Below are positions 17,388-26,915 of a DNA stretch of 64,000 nucleotides, piece by piece. The notes under the pieces were generated by a model that ran no database searches, was not told the DNA's origin, and saw nothing but the letters and a program-made list of their open reading frames with translations. Source of the DNA: Burkholderiales bacterium (GTDB lineage Bacteria; Pseudomonadota; Gammaproteobacteria; Burkholderiales; Nitrosomonadaceae). Position 1 is the stretch's first letter; every line of letters starts with the position of its first letter. The stretch covers positions 24,820-88,819 of the forward strand of contig JACKLV010000015.1 of NCBI GenBank assembly GCA_024235755.1, written 5' to 3'. The translations under genes and the position numbers were made by a program.

Positions 17388-18314
17388 ATGTCCTGGAAAA
17401 CAATTTTTATCAAAACCGATAACTCATCGGCTGAGTTGCTGAGCGAAGCATTGTTAGAGCAAGGAGCATTGTCGGTGGATATACATGACGCTGCTGCGGG
17501 CACCGACCAAGAGCAACCGTTATATGGTGAACCCGGTTTGCCTGCTGGGGAAGTATGGGAGAAAGCCGAAGTCAGCGGAATGTTTGAACCTGATACCGAC
17601 ATCAATGTCGTGTTGCAGTCAATCACAAAAACGCTACAGTTGCCTGGTGTGCCGGTCTTTCGGGTGGAAACAATTGAGGCGCAGGACTGGGTGCGGTTGA
17701 CGCAATCACAGTTTAATCCTATTTGTATTTCATCACGTTTGTGGATAGTGCCTACATGGCATCAGCCCCCCAATCCGTCCGCGATTAATTTGATACTTGA
17801 TCCGGGTTTGGCTTTCGGCACGGGCAGTCATCCCACAACGCAGTTGTGTCTTGTCTGGATGGATCAGAATCTAAAACCGGGAGAAACGGTTCTGGATTAT
17901 GGCTGCGGCTCGGGGATTCTCGCTATTGCCGCATTAAAACTGGGTGCGGGTCGGGTTATCGGTGTCGATATTGATCCGCATGCTGTCAGGGCAGGTCATG
18001 CCAACGCGCTCCTGAACGCTTGTGAACCTTCAAGCTGTTTGTTCGCAACACAATATCCGGTACAAAGCGATGAGTCCGGCAAAACTGAACAGGTTGATGT
18101 GGTTGTGGCGAATATTCTGTCCAATCCATTGATCATGTTGGCGCCAATTCTCGCCAGCGCGGTTCGTGCACGTGGGCGAATTGTGTTATCGGGTATACTG
18201 GAGCCGCAGGCGAAGGAAGTCATGACGGTTTACGGTCAGTGGTTTGAAATGCAGGTTCATGCAGCACAAGAAGACTGGGTATTATTAAGCGGAGTCAAAA
18301 AAACGGTTCAGTAA
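17388..18314 (+). CDS. prmA: Ribosomal protein L11 methyltransferase
   Basis: The ATG at 17388 (MSWKTIFIKTDN) is chosen over an in-frame TTG 9 bases upstream because it gives the usual PrmA start. The 308 residues contain 'LDPGLAFGTGSHPTTQLCL', the SAM motif 'LDYGCGSGILAIAALKLGA', 'VIGVDIDPHAV' and 'VVANILSNPL', all PrmA hallmarks. The enzyme trimethylates L11 at several positions. The middle has a Cys-containing loop 'NACEPSSCLF'. It follows accC, as in most beta-proteobacteria. Confidence 0.95.
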   Translation: MSWKTIFIKTDNSSAELLSEALLEQGALSVDIHDAAAGTDQEQPLYGEPGLPAGEVWEKAEVSGMFEPDTDINVVLQSITKTLQLPGVPVFRVETIEAQDWVRLTQSQFNPICISSRLWIVPTWHQPPNPSAINLILDPGLAFGTGSHPTTQLCLVWMDQNLKPGETVLDYGCGSGILAIAALKLGAGRVIGVDIDPHAVRAGHANALLNACEPSSCLFATQYPVQSDESGKTEQVDVVVANILSNPLIMLAPILASAVRARGRIVLSGILEPQAKEVMTVYGQWFEMQVHAAQEDWVLLSGVKKTVQ

Positions 18315-18407
18315 ATTAGTGGCTATGTGCTCTGTCTTAACGAAACGGCTTGATTTGGTAACTGAAAACAATTGTCGATCAATAGGGAGTGTTGAACGGA
18401 GTATCCG

Positions 18408-19322
18408 ATGGCGCTGGTGACATTGTGTCCTGGTTGTGGCACGACATACAAAATTTATCCAGAGCAGTTGCAGGCCCAAAATGGCCTGGTACGGTGTGGA
18501 AAATGCCAGATCGTTTTTAACGGATTCTCTACATTAATCACGATTGACGAATCCGAAATTGAATATTTGCCGGTATCTGCTAACTTAAACAGCGCATCGG
18601 AACAATCTTCAGAAATCAAGGAAGCTGTTGATAATCTGGCTGTGCTGGACAGCGCTGTTGGCGAGCGTCAGGCAGACGCAAACGCTTTACCTGTTTTCGG
18701 GAATGCGCATGAAACTGCGGTACAACAGACTGAAACAGCAGCCGGCGTCGCTGCAGTAGGACCGGAAACAACAGAAAATACAGAATCCGGCATACCTGCA
18801 AGCGATTTTCTGTCTGACACAATACGCGAAAGACCGGCCCGATACTGGTTATGGCAAGTCGGCAGCCTGCTATTGTTTGTTGCGATGATGGGGCAGGCGA
18901 TAATCGCCTACCGCGCTGATTTGGCGGTACAACTGCCGCAAACCAGACCTTATTTGGAACGGTTATGCAATATTTTCGGTTGCTCAGTACCTCTGCCGGC
19001 AAACATACAGCTGTTGAGCATCGTGTCGTCTGATTTACAGATAAGTGATCCTGAGAACCAGCCCGATGTGGCAACACTGACCGCGATTATCCGCAACCAT
19101 GCAACGCAGGCGCAGGCACTGCCTGCACTGAAATTGCTGCTGACAGATATGAATGAACAGATGCTCGCCAGCCGTGTTTTTACCGCAATAGACTATCTGC
19201 CCTCAGCCGACCGGAACAAAATGTCAATTTTGCCAAGCCAAGAAATAACCGTCCGGCTGTATTTGGATAACAGTCAGATCAAGCCGACCGGTTACCGGTT
19301 ACAGATACTGTATCTTGAATGA
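18408..19322 (+). CDS. Zinc-ribbon and DUF3426 membrane protein
   Basis: The 304-residue product starts with an MJ0042-type zinc ribbon (LCPGCGTTYKI ... LVRCGKCQIVF; four Cys). A low-complexity linker follows, then one membrane helix (about 147-165, WQVGSLLLFVAMMGQAIIAY) and a C-terminal DUF3426 domain containing 'CNIFGCSVPLP' and 'LQISDPENQPDVATLTAII'. The topology suggests a cytoplasmic zinc ribbon and a periplasmic domain. Its function is unknown. It nearly always sits after prmA, as it does here, 93 bases downstream. Confidence 0.88.
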   Translation: MALVTLCPGCGTTYKIYPEQLQAQNGLVRCGKCQIVFNGFSTLITIDESEIEYLPVSANLNSASEQSSEIKEAVDNLAVLDSAVGERQADANALPVFGNAHETAVQQTETAAGVAAVGPETTENTESGIPASDFLSDTIRERPARYWLWQVGSLLLFVAMMGQAIIAYRADLAVQLPQTRPYLERLCNIFGCSVPLPANIQLLSIVSSDLQISDPENQPDVATLTAIIRNHATQAQALPALKLLLTDMNEQMLASRVFTAIDYLPSADRNKMSILPSQEITVRLYLDNSQIKPTGYRLQILYLE

Positions 19323-19435
19323 TTTCAATAAGTTATTGATTTTTTGGTGTGCCATAGCCGAATGGTTTTAGGTCTGAGATAGCCGGTAAGGTATAATCAA
19401 TTGCTTTATTTTAAATTTACAAAGCGCACAAAGTA

Positions 19436-22400
19436 ATGAAAAAAAATCTTCGCACCAATCTGTTGGAAAGCCTAATTGCTCAAAGAATTGTGATTCTGGA
19501 TGGCGCAATGGGCACAATGATTCAAACATTTAAACTCGGAGAGACCGATTTTCGTGGTGAACGGTTTGCCGATTTTCCGCATGATTTGAAAGGCAATAAT
19601 GACTTGCTGACATTGACGCGCCCGGATGTGATACGTTCTATTCATGCCGATTATCTTGAAGCCGGTGCTGACATTATCGAAACTAATACCTTTAATGCCA
19701 ATGCGGTTTCTATGGCCGACTATCACATGGAAGGTTTGGTTTATGAACTGAATGTCGCTGCAGCCAAGCTGGCTAGTGAAGCTGCACAAGCAATCGAGGC
19801 GAAAACGCCGGATAAGCCCCGCTTTGTTGCCGGTGTGATCGGGCCGACTACCAAAACGGCCTCCATTTCGCCGGATGTCAATGATCCGGGTTTTCGCAAT
19901 ATATCCTTCGATCAACTGGTTGACGCCTATACTGAATCCATCCGTGGATTGGTTGACGGCGGTGCAGACATTCTGTTGGTTGAAACCATTTTCGATACGT
20001 TGAATGCCAAGGCCGCGTTGTTTGCCATTGATCAGTTTTTCGAAGCGAACGCGGTGCGCTTGCCAGTCATGATCTCAGTGACGATTACCGATGCATCAGG
20101 TCGCACACTTTCAGGCCAGACGCCTGAGGCCTTCTGGAATTCGGTGCAGCATGCAAAACCATTGTCAGTCGGCATTAACTGCGCATTGGGCGCTGAATTG
20201 ATGCGGCCTTACATCGAGGAGCTGTCCGATATAGCGGAAGTCTATGTCAGCGTTCATCCCAATGCCGGGTTGCCGAATCCGCTATCGGATACCGGGTACG
20301 ATGAATCACCCGACTATACCGCGCGCCAATTGAAAGATTTTGCGCAATCCGGCTTTGTCAATATTGTTGGGGGTTGCTGCGGCACTACACCTGCGCATAT
20401 AAAAGCTATTGCCGAAGCTGTTGCGCCGCTGCCGCCTAGAGTAGTGCCGGAGCTGTCCAAAAAGTTACGTTTGTCAGGTTTGGAGCCGCTGAATATCGGC
20501 GATGATTCGCTTTTTGTAAATGTTGGAGAGCGCACCAACGTGACTGGCTCGCGCGCCTTTGCGCGTTTGATTCTGGGCGATCAGTATGCCGAAGCGCTGG
20601 ACGTGGCGCGCAGCCAGGTTGAAAACGGGGCGCAGATCATCGATATCAATATGGATGAAGCCATGCTGGATTCGCAAAAGGCCATGGTGAAATTTCTGAA
20701 TCTGATTGCCGCAGAACCGGATATTTGCCGCGTGCCGATTATGCTCGACTCCAGTAAATGGGTGGTGATAGAAGCGGGACTCAAATGCGTACAGGGTAAG
20801 TCCATTATCAATTCGATCAGCCTTAAGGAAGGCGAGGCGGAATTTATTGAACAAGCAAAACTGGCGCGCCGTTACGGGGCGGCGGTCATTGTTATGGCGT
20901 TCGACGAAACCGGCCAGGCGGACACATTGGCGCGCAAGGTGGAAATTTGTACCCGCAGTTACCGCGTACTGGTGGATCAGGTGGGTTTCTTACCCGAGGA
21001 CATTATTTTCGATCCGAATATTTTCGCCATCGCAACCGGAATTGAGGAACACAATAATTATGGTGTGGACTTTATTGAAGCCACACGCGAAATCAAAAAA
21101 GCGCTGCCGTATGCCAAAGTCAGCGGCGGGGTGTCCAATGTGTCGTTTTCTTTTCGCGGAAATGAACCCATCCGCGAAGCGATTCATACCGCCTTTCTTT
21201 ATCATGCGATCAAAGCCGGTATGACGATGGGCATCGTAAATGCTGGACAGCTGGGCGTGTATTCGGATATTCCCGCCAACGTGCTCGAATATATTGAGGA
21301 CGTTATCCTGAATCGTCGCGAAGATGCCACGGAACGCCTGGTTGACTTCGCGGAGAACTTCAAAGGCAAGAAAAAAGAACAGGTTGAAGATTTAAGTTGG
21401 CGCGAGCAGCCGCTGCAAGCCCGTTTGACGCATGCGCTGGTTAAGGGAATCTCCACATACATTGTAGAAGATACCGAAGAGGCCCGACAGGAAATCAAAG
21501 CAAAGGGCGGACGGCCGATTCAGGTGATCGAAGGTCCGCTGATGGACGGGATGGGTGTCGTTGGTGATTTATTCGGCGCCGGTAAAATGTTTCTGCCGCA
21601 GGTAGTCAAGTCGGCGCGTGTGATGAAGCAGGCGGTGGCGCATTTACTGCCGTTTATCGAAGAAGAAAAGAAGCTGCTCGGCGATTCAAAACCGAAAGGC
21701 AAGATTGTGGTGGCAACCGTCAAGGGAGACGTGCACGATATCGGTAAAAATATTGTTGCGGTGGTGCTGCAATGCAACAACTACGAAGTGATCAACATGG
21801 GTGTCATGGTGCCCAGCACGCAAATTCTGGATATGGCCAGAAAAGAAAATGCCGACATCATCGGGTTATCTGGGTTGATTACGCCTTCGCTCGAAGAAAT
21901 GACGCATGTGGCTAAGGAAATGCAGCGCGAAGGCTTCAACATACCGTTATTGATCGGTGGCGCGACCACGTCTCGCGTACATACCGCCGTCAAAATTGCG
22001 CCACACTATGAAGGAGCCGTGGTATGGGTGCCGGATGCTAGCCGTGCCGTGGGTGTGTGCAGCAGTTTAATGTCCGAAGACCTGAAAGCGGGCTATGTAC
22101 AGAAGATCCAGGACGAATATGACAAAGTGCGCACGCAGCATAAAAACAAAAAAGGCCCGTCCAAACTTCTGTCGATTGAAGATGCCCGCGCCAATGCCTT
22201 TAGGCCTGACTGGTCCGCTTATCAGCCGCCGCGACCGGAGTTGATTGGCATACGTACCCTGAATAATTATCCGCTGGAAAAAATTGTTCCATTTATCGAC
22301 TGGACACCCTTTTTTCAGGCTTGGGAACTAGCCGGACGTTACCCGGCGATTCTGGAAGACGAAGTCGTCGGTGAAACTGCGAGCAATCTGTTCCGCGATG

Positions 22401-23146
22401 CGCAAACGATGCTGAAGAAAATCGTAGAACAAAAATGGTTGTCGGCAAACGCGGTATTCGGGTTGTTTCCGGCCAATTCAGTGGGTGATGATATTGAGAT
22501 CTACACCGATGAAAACCGGGAAAAAATCGCTATGACTTGGCACTGCCTGCGTCAGCAGACCGAAAAACCGGCCGGAAAACCCAACCGCTGCTTGTCCGAC
22601 TTTATTGCACCGAAAGAGACTGGTCTCAAGGATTATATCGGCTTGTTTGCCGTCGGCGCGGGTTTTGGCATTGAGGCGCGCATTAAAGTGTTTGAAGATG
22701 TCAACGACGACTATAGCGCGATTGTGCTCAAAGCGCTGGCAGACCGTTTGGCTGAAGCGTTTGCGGAGCATATGCATATGCGTGTCAGGCGCGAATTCTG
22801 GGGTTATGCCAGTGATGAAGGCTTAAATAACGAGCAATTGATTAAAGAAGAATACCTCGGTATTCGCCCGGCGCCGGGATATCCGGCATGTCCCGATCAC
22901 ACTGAAAAAGGGCCATTGTTCGCATTGCTTGATGCCGCTGAAAAAGCGGGGATTGTCATCACAGAATCCTTTGCCATGGTGCCGACTGCCGCAGTTTCAG
23001 GGTTTTATATCTCGCATCCGGAATCGACTTTCTTTGCCGTCGGTAAAATCGGCAAAGATCAGGTAGAGGATTATGCGCGACGCAAGGGATGGACAGTAGA
23101 GAAAGCGGAACAGTGGTTAGCGCCCGTGCTGGCCTATGAGCGTTAA
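19436..23146 (+). CDS. metH: Cobalamin-dependent methionine synthase
   Basis: The 1236-residue length fits the complete four-module enzyme. Module 1 has 'ILDGAMGTMIQTFKLGE' and the zinc Cys pair in 'IVGGCCGTTPAHI'. Module 2 has 'NVGERTNVTGSRAF' for methyltetrahydrofolate. Module 3 has the B12 ligand motif 'VKGDVHDIGKNIVAVVL'. Module 4 is the reactivation domain, with 'RPAPGYPACPDH' near 1150. It transfers methyl from methyltetrahydrofolate to homocysteine. A TATAAT at 19392-19397 is a possible -10. No cobalamin or SAH riboswitch was recognised in the 113-base leader. Confidence 0.98.
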   Translation: MKKNLRTNLLESLIAQRIVILDGAMGTMIQTFKLGETDFRGERFADFPHDLKGNNDLLTLTRPDVIRSIHADYLEAGADIIETNTFNANAVSMADYHMEGLVYELNVAAAKLASEAAQAIEAKTPDKPRFVAGVIGPTTKTASISPDVNDPGFRNISFDQLVDAYTESIRGLVDGGADILLVETIFDTLNAKAALFAIDQFFEANAVRLPVMISVTITDASGRTLSGQTPEAFWNSVQHAKPLSVGINCALGAELMRPYIEELSDIAEVYVSVHPNAGLPNPLSDTGYDESPDYTARQLKDFAQSGFVNIVGGCCGTTPAHIKAIAEAVAPLPPRVVPELSKKLRLSGLEPLNIGDDSLFVNVGERTNVTGSRAFARLILGDQYAEALDVARSQVENGAQIIDINMDEAMLDSQKAMVKFLNLIAAEPDICRVPIMLDSSKWVVIEAGLKCVQGKSIINSISLKEGEAEFIEQAKLARRYGAAVIVMAFDETGQADTLARKVEICTRSYRVLVDQVGFLPEDIIFDPNIFAIATGIEEHNNYGVDFIEATREIKKALPYAKVSGGVSNVSFSFRGNEPIREAIHTAFLYHAIKAGMTMGIVNAGQLGVYSDIPANVLEYIEDVILNRREDATERLVDFAENFKGKKKEQVEDLSWREQPLQARLTHALVKGISTYIVEDTEEARQEIKAKGGRPIQVIEGPLMDGMGVVGDLFGAGKMFLPQVVKSARVMKQAVAHLLPFIEEEKKLLGDSKPKGKIVVATVKGDVHDIGKNIVAVVLQCNNYEVINMGVMVPSTQILDMARKENADIIGLSGLITPSLEEMTHVAKEMQREGFNIPLLIGGATTSRVHTAVKIAPHYEGAVVWVPDASRAVGVCSSLMSEDLKAGYVQKIQDEYDKVRTQHKNKKGPSKLLSIEDARANAFRPDWSAYQPPRPELIGIRTLNNYPLEKIVPFIDWTPFFQAWELAGRYPAILEDEVVGETASNLFRDAQTMLKKIVEQKWLSANAVFGLFPANSVGDDIEIYTDENREKIAMTWHCLRQQTEKPAGKPNRCLSDFIAPKETGLKDYIGLFAVGAGFGIEARIKVFEDVNDDYSAIVLKALADRLAEAFAEHMHMRVRREFWGYASDEGLNNEQLIKEEYLGIRPAPGYPACPDHTEKGPLFALLDAAEKAGIVITESFAMVPTAAVSGFYISHPESTFFAVGKIGKDQVEDYARRKGWTVEKAEQWLAPVLAYER

Positions 23147-23229
23147 ATTTCATTGCGCTTGCCGCGTTTGAAACGCATTCAAACAGTTCACCAAGGATTC
23201 TATATCTTATATTTTTGGAAAGATTGAAA

Positions 23230-23520
23230 ATGAGTATTCTGGACAAGGCGAAAGAACTGACCAGCAGGGTGGCCGACAAAACCGTTGAATTCAGCAGCGA
23301 TGAAGTCATCGCCAGCACCATTATCAAAGCCGTGGAGAAGCAGGAGAAAGTCAACGCTATTCTGAAAGCACGCGGTTCTAACTACCGTATCGGCAGTCTG
23401 AATCTCGGCATGGGCATTCCACCCAGTGTGACGTTTGGTATTTGGCGGTTATCCGATCTTGGAACGGAAGAATCGGGTGAAGCGGCAGCAATAATTAAAA
23501 AAGGATCGCTTGCCGAATAA
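23230..23520 (+). CDS. Small hypothetical protein
   Basis: The start is taken at ATG 23230, with GGAAAG 7 bases upstream. A TTG at 23215 in the same frame is less likely. The 96 residues start SILDKAKELTSRVADKTVEF and include 'ILKARGSNYRIGSLNLGMG' and 'FGIWRLSD'. The N-terminal half is helical and the C-terminal half is glycine-rich. It has no signal peptide. It follows metH by about 80 bases and may share its transcript. I do not recognise a named family. Confidence 0.65.
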   Translation: MSILDKAKELTSRVADKTVEFSSDEVIASTIIKAVEKQEKVNAILKARGSNYRIGSLNLGMGIPPSVTFGIWRLSDLGTEESGEAAAIIKKGSLAE

Positions 23521-23680
23521 TGGATTAATTGATAAAAAGCGTGTTGCGTGCTTTGTTGCTGCTCCGGTTTTTTCATGTTGCGATTGAAAATTACGATGCC
23601 GACGTAGTTAATATGCTCAGTTAACTTTGATTCCTGAATACTGTAATAATCGATAACATCAGAAAGTACGACAGTGGCAA

Positions 23681-23890
23681 TTGTTCATTCAACCGCTCGG
23701 TCAATTACCGCACCTTGTCGTATGTTATGGCATTTCCTTTGATTGCGAGATCAACATCGCAATAGCAGCAGTTGGAATGGGTTTAATGGCAGCAGGAATT
23801 GGAGTCGTAGCGATAATTCCAACTTTAGTGGGTGGCGGTGCTTATGTCACCTATAGCTGGTTTTCAAGCGATAAAGATAAAGAAGATTAA
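23681..23890 (+). CDS. Possible small membrane protein
   Basis: The 69-codon frame starts with TTG and lacks a good ribosome binding site. Its C-terminal two thirds (INIAIAAVGMGLMAAGIGVVAIIP ... GGGAYVTYSWF) is a strong glycine/alanine-rich membrane hairpin with a charged tail SSDKDKED, which looks like real coding sequence. The N-terminal third is unconvincing, so the true start or an upstream exon-like piece may be lost by frameshift. Confidence 0.35.
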   Translation: MFIQPLGQLPHLVVCYGISFDCEINIAIAAVGMGLMAAGIGVVAIIPTLVGGGAYVTYSWFSSDKDKED

Positions 23891-24049
23891 AGCCCATTAG
23901 CTTTGCGTAATCGGTCCTCTGTTGATAAGACCCGTGGTTTCATTTCGGAAAGAATTGGACAAGGCTGGCCTCAGTATCCGGTCCTGCGTAGGAAATAGCA
24001 CGCGCCAGTTATCGCTATCGCGCAGTCAGCAACTTTTTACGATTACTTG

Positions 24050-24925
24050 TTAACCTGCATCGCTAAACAACCGCTCCAGTTCGGCGCCTGGGTCGTTTGC
24101 GCGCATGAACGCTTCGCCGACCAGAAATGCGTTGACGTGGTGTTGGCGCATCAATGCCACATCATCCGGTGTGTGTATGCCGCTTTCGGTGACAACGGTG
24201 CGATCGACGGGTATCTGTTCCAGTAATTGCAAAGTGGTATCCAGACGGGTTTCAAATGTGCGCAGGTTGCGGTTGTTGATGCCGATCAATGGGGTTTTGA
24301 GTTGCAGTGCGAGAGACAATTCTTCGGCATCATGTACTTCGACGAGAACCGACATGCCGAACGCATGCGCCAGCGCTTCCAGTTTGGACATCTGGCTGGG
24401 TGCGTCCCGGTCGAAGTTATCCAGCTTCTCAGCGCCGAAATCGTTGTCCATCGTAAATGCAGCGACGATAAGCAGAATACAGTCTGCACCCATGACGCGT
24501 GCTTCTGCGACTTGGTATTCTTCAAGCATGAAATCTTTGCGTAATACCGGCAAGCGGCAGGCAGCGCGCGCCTGCTGCAGGTATTCCGGAGCGCCCATGA
24601 AGTATTGACGGTCTGTGAGTACGGACAGGCAGGCTGCGCCATGTTTTTCGTACGTTACTGCGATTTCGGCGGGATTGAAACTCAGATGCGGCGCATGCGA
24701 CGATTTGGGGCCGCGCAGCACGCCCTTGCTCGGGCTGGCCTGTTTGATCTCGGCGATTACGGCGGATCGACCGGCGGTGATTTTGTTTTGAATCGTTGCT
24801 GTGAAATCACGTGTGGATGGTGCAGATTCGGCCGCGGCCATTATTTCATTGAGTGGTGTCCGGGATTTGGCGGCAGCAATTTCCTGCACCTTGGTGGCAA
24901 GGATTTTTTTGAGTATGTCTGACAT
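24050..24925 (-). CDS. trpC: Indole-3-glycerol phosphate synthase
   Basis: The 291-residue product has the TIM-barrel landmarks of TrpC: 'VIAEIKQASPSKGVLRG', 'EKHGAACLSVLTDRQYFMGA', 'LPVLRKDFMLEEYQVAEAR', 'IGINNRNLRTFETRL' and 'VTESGIHTPDDV'. It closes the indole ring of tryptophan from CdRP. It starts 5 bases after trpD ends, the last gene of a trpG-trpD-trpC operon. The length is slightly above the usual 260-270 because of an insert before 'FNPAEIAVTYE'. Confidence 0.97.
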   Translation of the reverse strand: MSDILKKILATKVQEIAAAKSRTPLNEIMAAAESAPSTRDFTATIQNKITAGRSAVIAEIKQASPSKGVLRGPKSSHAPHLSFNPAEIAVTYEKHGAACLSVLTDRQYFMGAPEYLQQARAACRLPVLRKDFMLEEYQVAEARVMGADCILLIVAAFTMDNDFGAEKLDNFDRDAPSQMSKLEALAHAFGMSVLVEVHDAEELSLALQLKTPLIGINNRNLRTFETRLDTTLQLLEQIPVDRTVVTESGIHTPDDVALMRQHHVNAFLVGEAFMRANDPGAELERLFSDAG

Positions 24926-24930
24926 TTTAC

Positions 24931-25974
24931 TTATGAGGCGGTTGCCGGGTTTGGATTGTTCTGATTGGAAAATGCAACCAGTTCGTGCAGTTTCTGCAGC
25001 GCCGCGCCGCTCTCAATCGCACGCTGCGCCGAGTGAATACCCTGCCCGAGTGAATCCGCGATACCTGACACGTAGATGGCCGCTCCGGCGTTCAGTAACA
25101 CAATGTCTCTCGCCGGGCCTTTTTTGTTTTCAAGCACGGAGAGCAGCATCGCCTTAGCCTGACAGCTGTCGTTCACTTGTATCGATGTAATGGGTGCGGA
25201 CTGCAGTCGGAAATCTTCCGGCTTGACGGTATATTCGGTAACTTTTCCATTGTTGAGTTCGCCGACACGGGTTTCACCGCTGATGGTGATTTCATCGAGA
25301 CCGTCAGCGCCGTTGACGACCATGACATGTTCGCTGCCGAGCTGTTGCAACACATGCGCCAGGATTGAAACCAGCTTTGCGTCAAATACGCCAAGCACTT
25401 GATTTTTCGCGCCGGCGGGGTTTGTCAGCGGGCCGAGAATATTGAAAAGGGTTTTGATGCCGAGTTCCCGGCGCACCGGGGCGGCATGTTTCATCGCGCT
25501 GTGGTAATTGGGGGCAAACATAAAGCCGACGCCGATTTTGCTGATGCTGTTGGCAACCTGTTCCGGAGATTGATTCAGGTTGACGCCCAGCGCTTCGAGC
25601 ACATCGGCGCTACCCGATTTGCTGGATACCGAGCGTCCGCCATGCTTGGCCACTTTGACTCCCGCGGCTGCACTGACAAAAGCCGCTGCGGTCGAAATAT
25701 TGAAAGTATGCGCTGCGTCGCCACCAGTGCCGCAGGTATCGATCAAGTGATGGTTATCGGCTACTTTGACAGGCGTGGCAAATTCGCGCATGACTTTGGC
25801 GGCTGCAGTGATCTCGCCAATGGTTTCCTGTTTGACGCGCAAACCGGTAATTATGGCTGAAATGAGGACGGGCGAGATCTCTCCCTGCATGATCTGACGC
25901 ATGAGTGATAGCATGTCGTCGTGCTGAATTTCCTGATGATCGGTGATGCGGCTTAGAGCTTCCTGCGGTTTCAT
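24931..25974 (-). CDS. trpD: Anthranilate phosphoribosyltransferase
   Basis: The 347 residues show TrpD motifs: 'LIDTCGTGGDAAHTFNISTAAAFV' binding PRPP, 'KHGGRSVSSKSGSADVLEALG', 'FMFAPNYHSAMKHAAPVRRELG' and 'NILGPLTNPAGA'. It joins anthranilate and PRPP. The stop of trpG lies 1 base upstream of its start, showing tight coupling. The family length fits. Confidence 0.97.
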   Translation of the reverse strand: MKPQEALSRITDHQEIQHDDMLSLMRQIMQGEISPVLISAIITGLRVKQETIGEITAAAKVMREFATPVKVADNHHLIDTCGTGGDAAHTFNISTAAAFVSAAAGVKVAKHGGRSVSSKSGSADVLEALGVNLNQSPEQVANSISKIGVGFMFAPNYHSAMKHAAPVRRELGIKTLFNILGPLTNPAGAKNQVLGVFDAKLVSILAHVLQQLGSEHVMVVNGADGLDEITISGETRVGELNNGKVTEYTVKPEDFRLQSAPITSIQVNDSCQAKAMLLSVLENKKGPARDIVLLNAGAAIYVSGIADSLGQGIHSAQRAIESGAALQKLHELVAFSNQNNPNPATAS

Positions 25975-25975
25975 A

Positions 25976-26548
25976 TCAGTGCTGCGTTTGCGTTAAAAAA
26001 TTTTTGAGCATATCGTGACCGTACTCGCTGAGTATCGATTCTGGATGGAACTGTATGCCTTCGATGTTCAGCGTTTTGTGTCTGACGCCCATAATTTCCC
26101 CATCTTCCGTCCAGGCAGTGATTTCCAGACAATCGGGCAATGTGGCGCGTTCAATGACCAAGGAGTGATAACGGGTGGCAATAAACGGGTTGGGTAGGCC
26201 GCGAAAAACACCCTTATCATGATGAAAGATCGGCGATGTCTTGCCGTGCATCAATTGTTTGGCGTGAACGATTTTGCCGCCGAACGCCTGTCCTATGCTT
26301 TGATGACCAAGGCAGACACCGAGCACCGGAATTTTTTCACTGAAATGCTTAATCACTGACAAGGATATGCCTGCTTCATTGGGCGTGCAGGGGCCGGGAG
26401 AGATTACAATTCTTTCCGGCGCCAGTTGCGTAATCTTGTCCAGATTGATTTCATCATTGCGGTGCACGACGACATCTTCACCCAATTCACCAAAATATTG
26501 CACCAGGTTATAGGTAAAGGAATCGTAATTGTCGATCATCAGTAACAT
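25976..26548 (-). CDS. trpG: Anthranilate synthase component II (glutamine amidotransferase)
   Basis: The 190-residue class I amidotransferase has the nucleophile Cys in 'PVLGVCLGHQSIGQAFGG' and the His/Glu in 'GIQFHPESILSEYGHDMLKNF'. 'VISPGPCTPNEAG' is the glutamine pocket. It supplies ammonia from glutamine to TrpE and may also serve PabB for folate, as in many bacteria with one copy. The partner trpE is not in this window. This gene is first of the trpGDC operon and faces away from rpsF. Confidence 0.95.
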   Translation of the reverse strand: MLLMIDNYDSFTYNLVQYFGELGEDVVVHRNDEINLDKITQLAPERIVISPGPCTPNEAGISLSVIKHFSEKIPVLGVCLGHQSIGQAFGGKIVHAKQLMHGKTSPIFHHDKGVFRGLPNPFIATRYHSLVIERATLPDCLEITAWTEDGEIMGVRHKTLNIEGIQFHPESILSEYGHDMLKNFLTQTQH

Positions 26549-26738
26549 ATTTTTAACAGTTTTATATTGCTATCCGGCGTTAATGTTAGTCTGTGGCGAT
26601 CTGATATTTAAGAGCGCTTCCATTTATTATTGCAGCCAAAATAACGAATTTTAGCAGTTCATGCGCCTATTTGGGTGTTGATGCTTTGATTGACAGAAAA
26701 AATATTCGTTTCAAGTGCCTTATCCATGTGGCTTGGTT

Positions 26739-26767
26739 TTGTTAGCGGATGGGTGGTCTGAGATAAT
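26739..26767 (+). promoter_or_regulatory. Candidate promoter of the S6-PriB-S18-L9 operon
   Basis: TTGTTA (26739-26744) and GATAAT (26762-26767) are separated by 17 bases and match the sigma-70 consensus at 4 and 5 of 6 positions. Transcription would start near 26774 and leave about 140 bases of leader. Confidence 0.5.
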
Positions 26768-26827
26768 CTAGCAGAATATTTTCTGCCAATGAACTGTGAA
26801 AACAGTGAAGTTTATTTGATGTTGCCG

Positions 26828-26860
26828 CCGGAATTCAGTAAAATTCCGGGTTTTTAACCC
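26828..26860 (+). promoter_or_regulatory. Terminator-like hairpin in the rpsF leader (possible attenuator)
   Basis: CCGGAATT and AATTCCGG form an 8-bp stem around a 6-base loop, followed by GTTTTT. GGGTTTTTAACCC (26848-26860) can form a competing hairpin that overlaps it. The position within the leader suggests transcription control by the S6/S18 products, as known for rpsF leaders in general. The specific CCG-bulge motif was not confirmed. Confidence 0.45.
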
Positions 26861-26915
26861 CTTGTCTTACCATATGTTTATGGAAGGCTTTACCCAAAAG
26901 GAATAATAAACAGCA

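Larger units (their letters stand above)
26549..26915. other. Divergent region between trpG and rpsF
   Basis: No gene was found. It carries a plus-strand promoter candidate (26739-26767), a small GAAA-loop hairpin ACTGT/ACAGT at 26793-26806 and a terminator-like hairpin (26828-26855) in the expected leader of rpsF. These are listed separately or noted here. A trp promoter was not identified. Confidence 0.5.

Noticed and set aside
19323..19435. Possible cobalamin or SAH riboswitch before metH
   Set aside because: The leader is only about 113 bases and contains none of the conserved riboswitch blocks.
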